Positions 62,611 through 64,000 of a stretch of DNA of 64,000 bases are shown here, piece after piece; the first letter of the stretch is position 1; each line of letters begins with the position of its first letter. The position numbers and the translations under genes are program-made. The notes below the pieces were generated by a model that made no database searches, was not told the DNA's origin, and saw only the letters and a program-made list of their open reading frames with translations. The stretch comes from Elmis aenea. Lineage: Eukaryota > Arthropoda > Insecta > Coleoptera > Elmidae. Location of the stretch: NCBI GenBank assembly GCA_947652605.1, contig OX393578.1, positions 60,271,415-60,335,414 of the forward strand. Reading direction: 5' to 3'.

Positions 62611-62616
62611 CTAAAT

Positions 62617-63380
62617 CAGCGGTAACCAACTTTTTTTGTAAAGAAACTCATTTGGATGGTTCAGGAAAATTTCGCAAGCCAACCCAATTCATAATAATTA
62701 GAACTTTTTTTGTAGACCCAGTAATATTCAACATGTTTGCAAAAATTGATTCTTTTAGTAAAGCCATATCAGTGGTTTGCAAACTTTTTTTAGGGTAACC
62801 TTTTTCATAAAATCAGGACAATTTTCCGACCTAACTTAACTTTAAATGTCTAAGAGTCTTCTTATTTATTCTGTCAATATTTTGGTTAACATATTTGCAA
62901 AAATAATTCAGAGCCTCAGTGGTTCCCAACTTTTTTTTAGAGACACCCGTTTCGATTTTTTCGGAAGAGTTGCGCTAGCTTAATAAAACATGATCATTTC
63001 CATGGCAATATAACATCAATTAAAATTTTTCCAATGTAATTTTAATTAATCAATGCAATATCAGTGGTTCCCAACTTTTTTTAGGGAAACGTTTTCATAA
63101 TATCAGGACAATTTTTCGACCTAACCTAACTCTAAATGTTTAACAGCCTTCTTAAATTGTTCTATGTCAATAACTTAGTTAACATAGCAAAAATTATTCA
63201 TATCCGCCTCAGTGGTTCCTAACTTTTTTTAGAGGCACCCGTTTCGATTTTTTCGTAAGAGTTTCGTTAACCAATTAAACATAATCATATTCCTGCCAAT
63301 ATTATATCAATTAAAGTTTTTGCAATGAAATTTTTATTTATCAGTGCAATATCAGTGGTTCCCAACTTTTCTTAGGGTGG
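62617..63380. repeat. ~147-bp tandem array with hAT-like monomer ends, alternating A/B units
   Basis: CAGTGGTTCCCAACTTTTTT-type motifs begin at 62617, 62770, 62917, 63062, 63210 and 63353, at spacings of 153, 147, 145, 148 and 143. Units alternate: A-type units are followed by TAGGG and CAGGACAATTTTYCGACCTA, and B-type units by AGAGRCACCCGTTTCGATTT. This gives a higher-order period of about 292 bp. The leading motif resembles the terminal repeats of several hAT families (CAGNGGTTCYCAAACTTTTT type). Confidence 0.85.
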
Positions 63381-63384
63381 TTTA

Positions 63385-63407
63385 TCTATATATATGTATA
63401 TATATAT
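63385..63407. repeat. TA microsatellite
   Basis: Short (TA)n-rich run (CTATATATATGTATATATAT) directly after the last tandem monomer. Confidence 0.7.
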
Positions 63408-64000
63408 TTTTTAAACTTTGCGATTATCCTAATTCAAAACGATTAAAATGCTCTCATTTCAATGGAAGTATATTAGACAATATATTTTAATTATGAAGTG
63501 CCATATATGGTTCTCATATTTTTTCGGGTTGGTCCATTACGATTTAAAAAGAATCGCAACCCAGCCCAGCTTAAAACGTTTAAGAAGCTTTTTGATTTAC
63601 CTGAAAATATTAAAGCCAATATATTTACCAAAGTTATATGTTTTAAACTTTACGAAAACGATGTTTACGTAAATCTTTGTGCGTAGTTAACTCTATATGA
63701 GCTTAAATAAAATAAGCTTAATGTTGGGTGCGAGAAGGGTAAGCAAAAAAAATTAGTCCATATATCACGGTAATGTTAGTGGCTTGTGGTCACATACATT
63801 ACAGAACAGAGTGCACTCTTCTGAAGAAGGGTTTTTATACTCCATCCTCTATAACTTGGCCTTTGAGTGCCCTTTTGTAAAAGCGATCCTTTAAACTCAC
63901 TTTTTTCAAAAAACATTTATTAAAAGAACGTTTTTAGTATCAAAAAGTTCGTTTTATTCAACAAAATATAATTTTCAAGGACTAAAATTGAGTGCATTAC
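63408..64000. other. right edge, no recognisable feature
   Basis: Overlapping open frames of 62-74 codons (63448-63686) have no recognisable motif. Nothing is supported. Confidence 0.4.

Noticed and set aside
62617..63380. CRISPR-like array (regular repeats)
   Set aside because: The whole ~147-bp unit is repeated rather than a short repeat with unique spacers, and the context is a eukaryotic nuclear genome.

Overview
This is a 64 kb piece of an AT-rich animal nuclear genome, almost certainly an insect. A beetle is my best guess, but that is inference. The evidence is spliced genes with GT-AG introns, an animal beta-tubulin with its usual intron after codon 19, an OSGIN-type flavoprotein, and a heavy load of insect-type mobile DNA (mariner, hAT, RTE-like and RNase H-bearing LINE fragments, many small palindromic elements). 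No bacterial operon, rRNA, convincing tRNA or CRISPR array is seen.

Three host gene loci can be supported, all on the minus strand. (1) Positions 1-1790 hold only the first coding exon (19 codons), promoter and start of intron 1 of a beta-tubulin gene that continues off the left edge. (2) Positions 5804-8801 hold a complete two-exon beta-tubulin gene (447 aa). The two first exons differ only at synonymous sites, and both have a TATA-like box starting 96 nt upstream of the ATG, so this is a tandem duplication that includes the promoter. (3) Positions 24946-33332 hold a four-exon OSGIN1/2-like gene (about 693 aa) whose introns are filled with retrotransposon debris and small palindromic elements.

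The rest is intergenic or repeat DNA. Left to right: a decayed ZMYM1-type hAT (3279-4645) and a truncated relative (20919-21332); a palindromic CAGGGTG element (11331-11726) with a sibling at 50746-51186; a ~352-bp tandem satellite (22113-23495) whose relatives occur as an inverted dimer inside OSGIN intron 3 and as a single copy near 57.1 kb; an RTE-like reverse transcriptase fragment (36995-38085); an internally deleted BED-type hAT with a perfect 8-bp target duplication (40623-43875) that carries a nested TTAA-flanked piggyBac-like element; a small palindromic element at 47.1 kb; an element at 49.7 kb whose empty site is preserved at 44.97 kb; a CpG-rich segment (52.7-53.4 kb); a 1.8-kb concentric palindrome (53418-55231) beside a dead mariner transposase (55461-56260); a LINE tail grown into a purine microsatellite (58.4-59.0 kb); and a ~147-bp tandem array whose monomers each begin with a hAT-like terminal sequence (62617-63380).

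I see no sign of a new enzymatic or defence system. The most unusual structures are repeat architectures: the concentric palindrome, satellites that look derived from transposon ends, and the promoter-inclusive tubulin duplication. Two long stretches (about 11.7-20.9 kb and 59.0-62.6 kb) show almost nothing that I can recognise.
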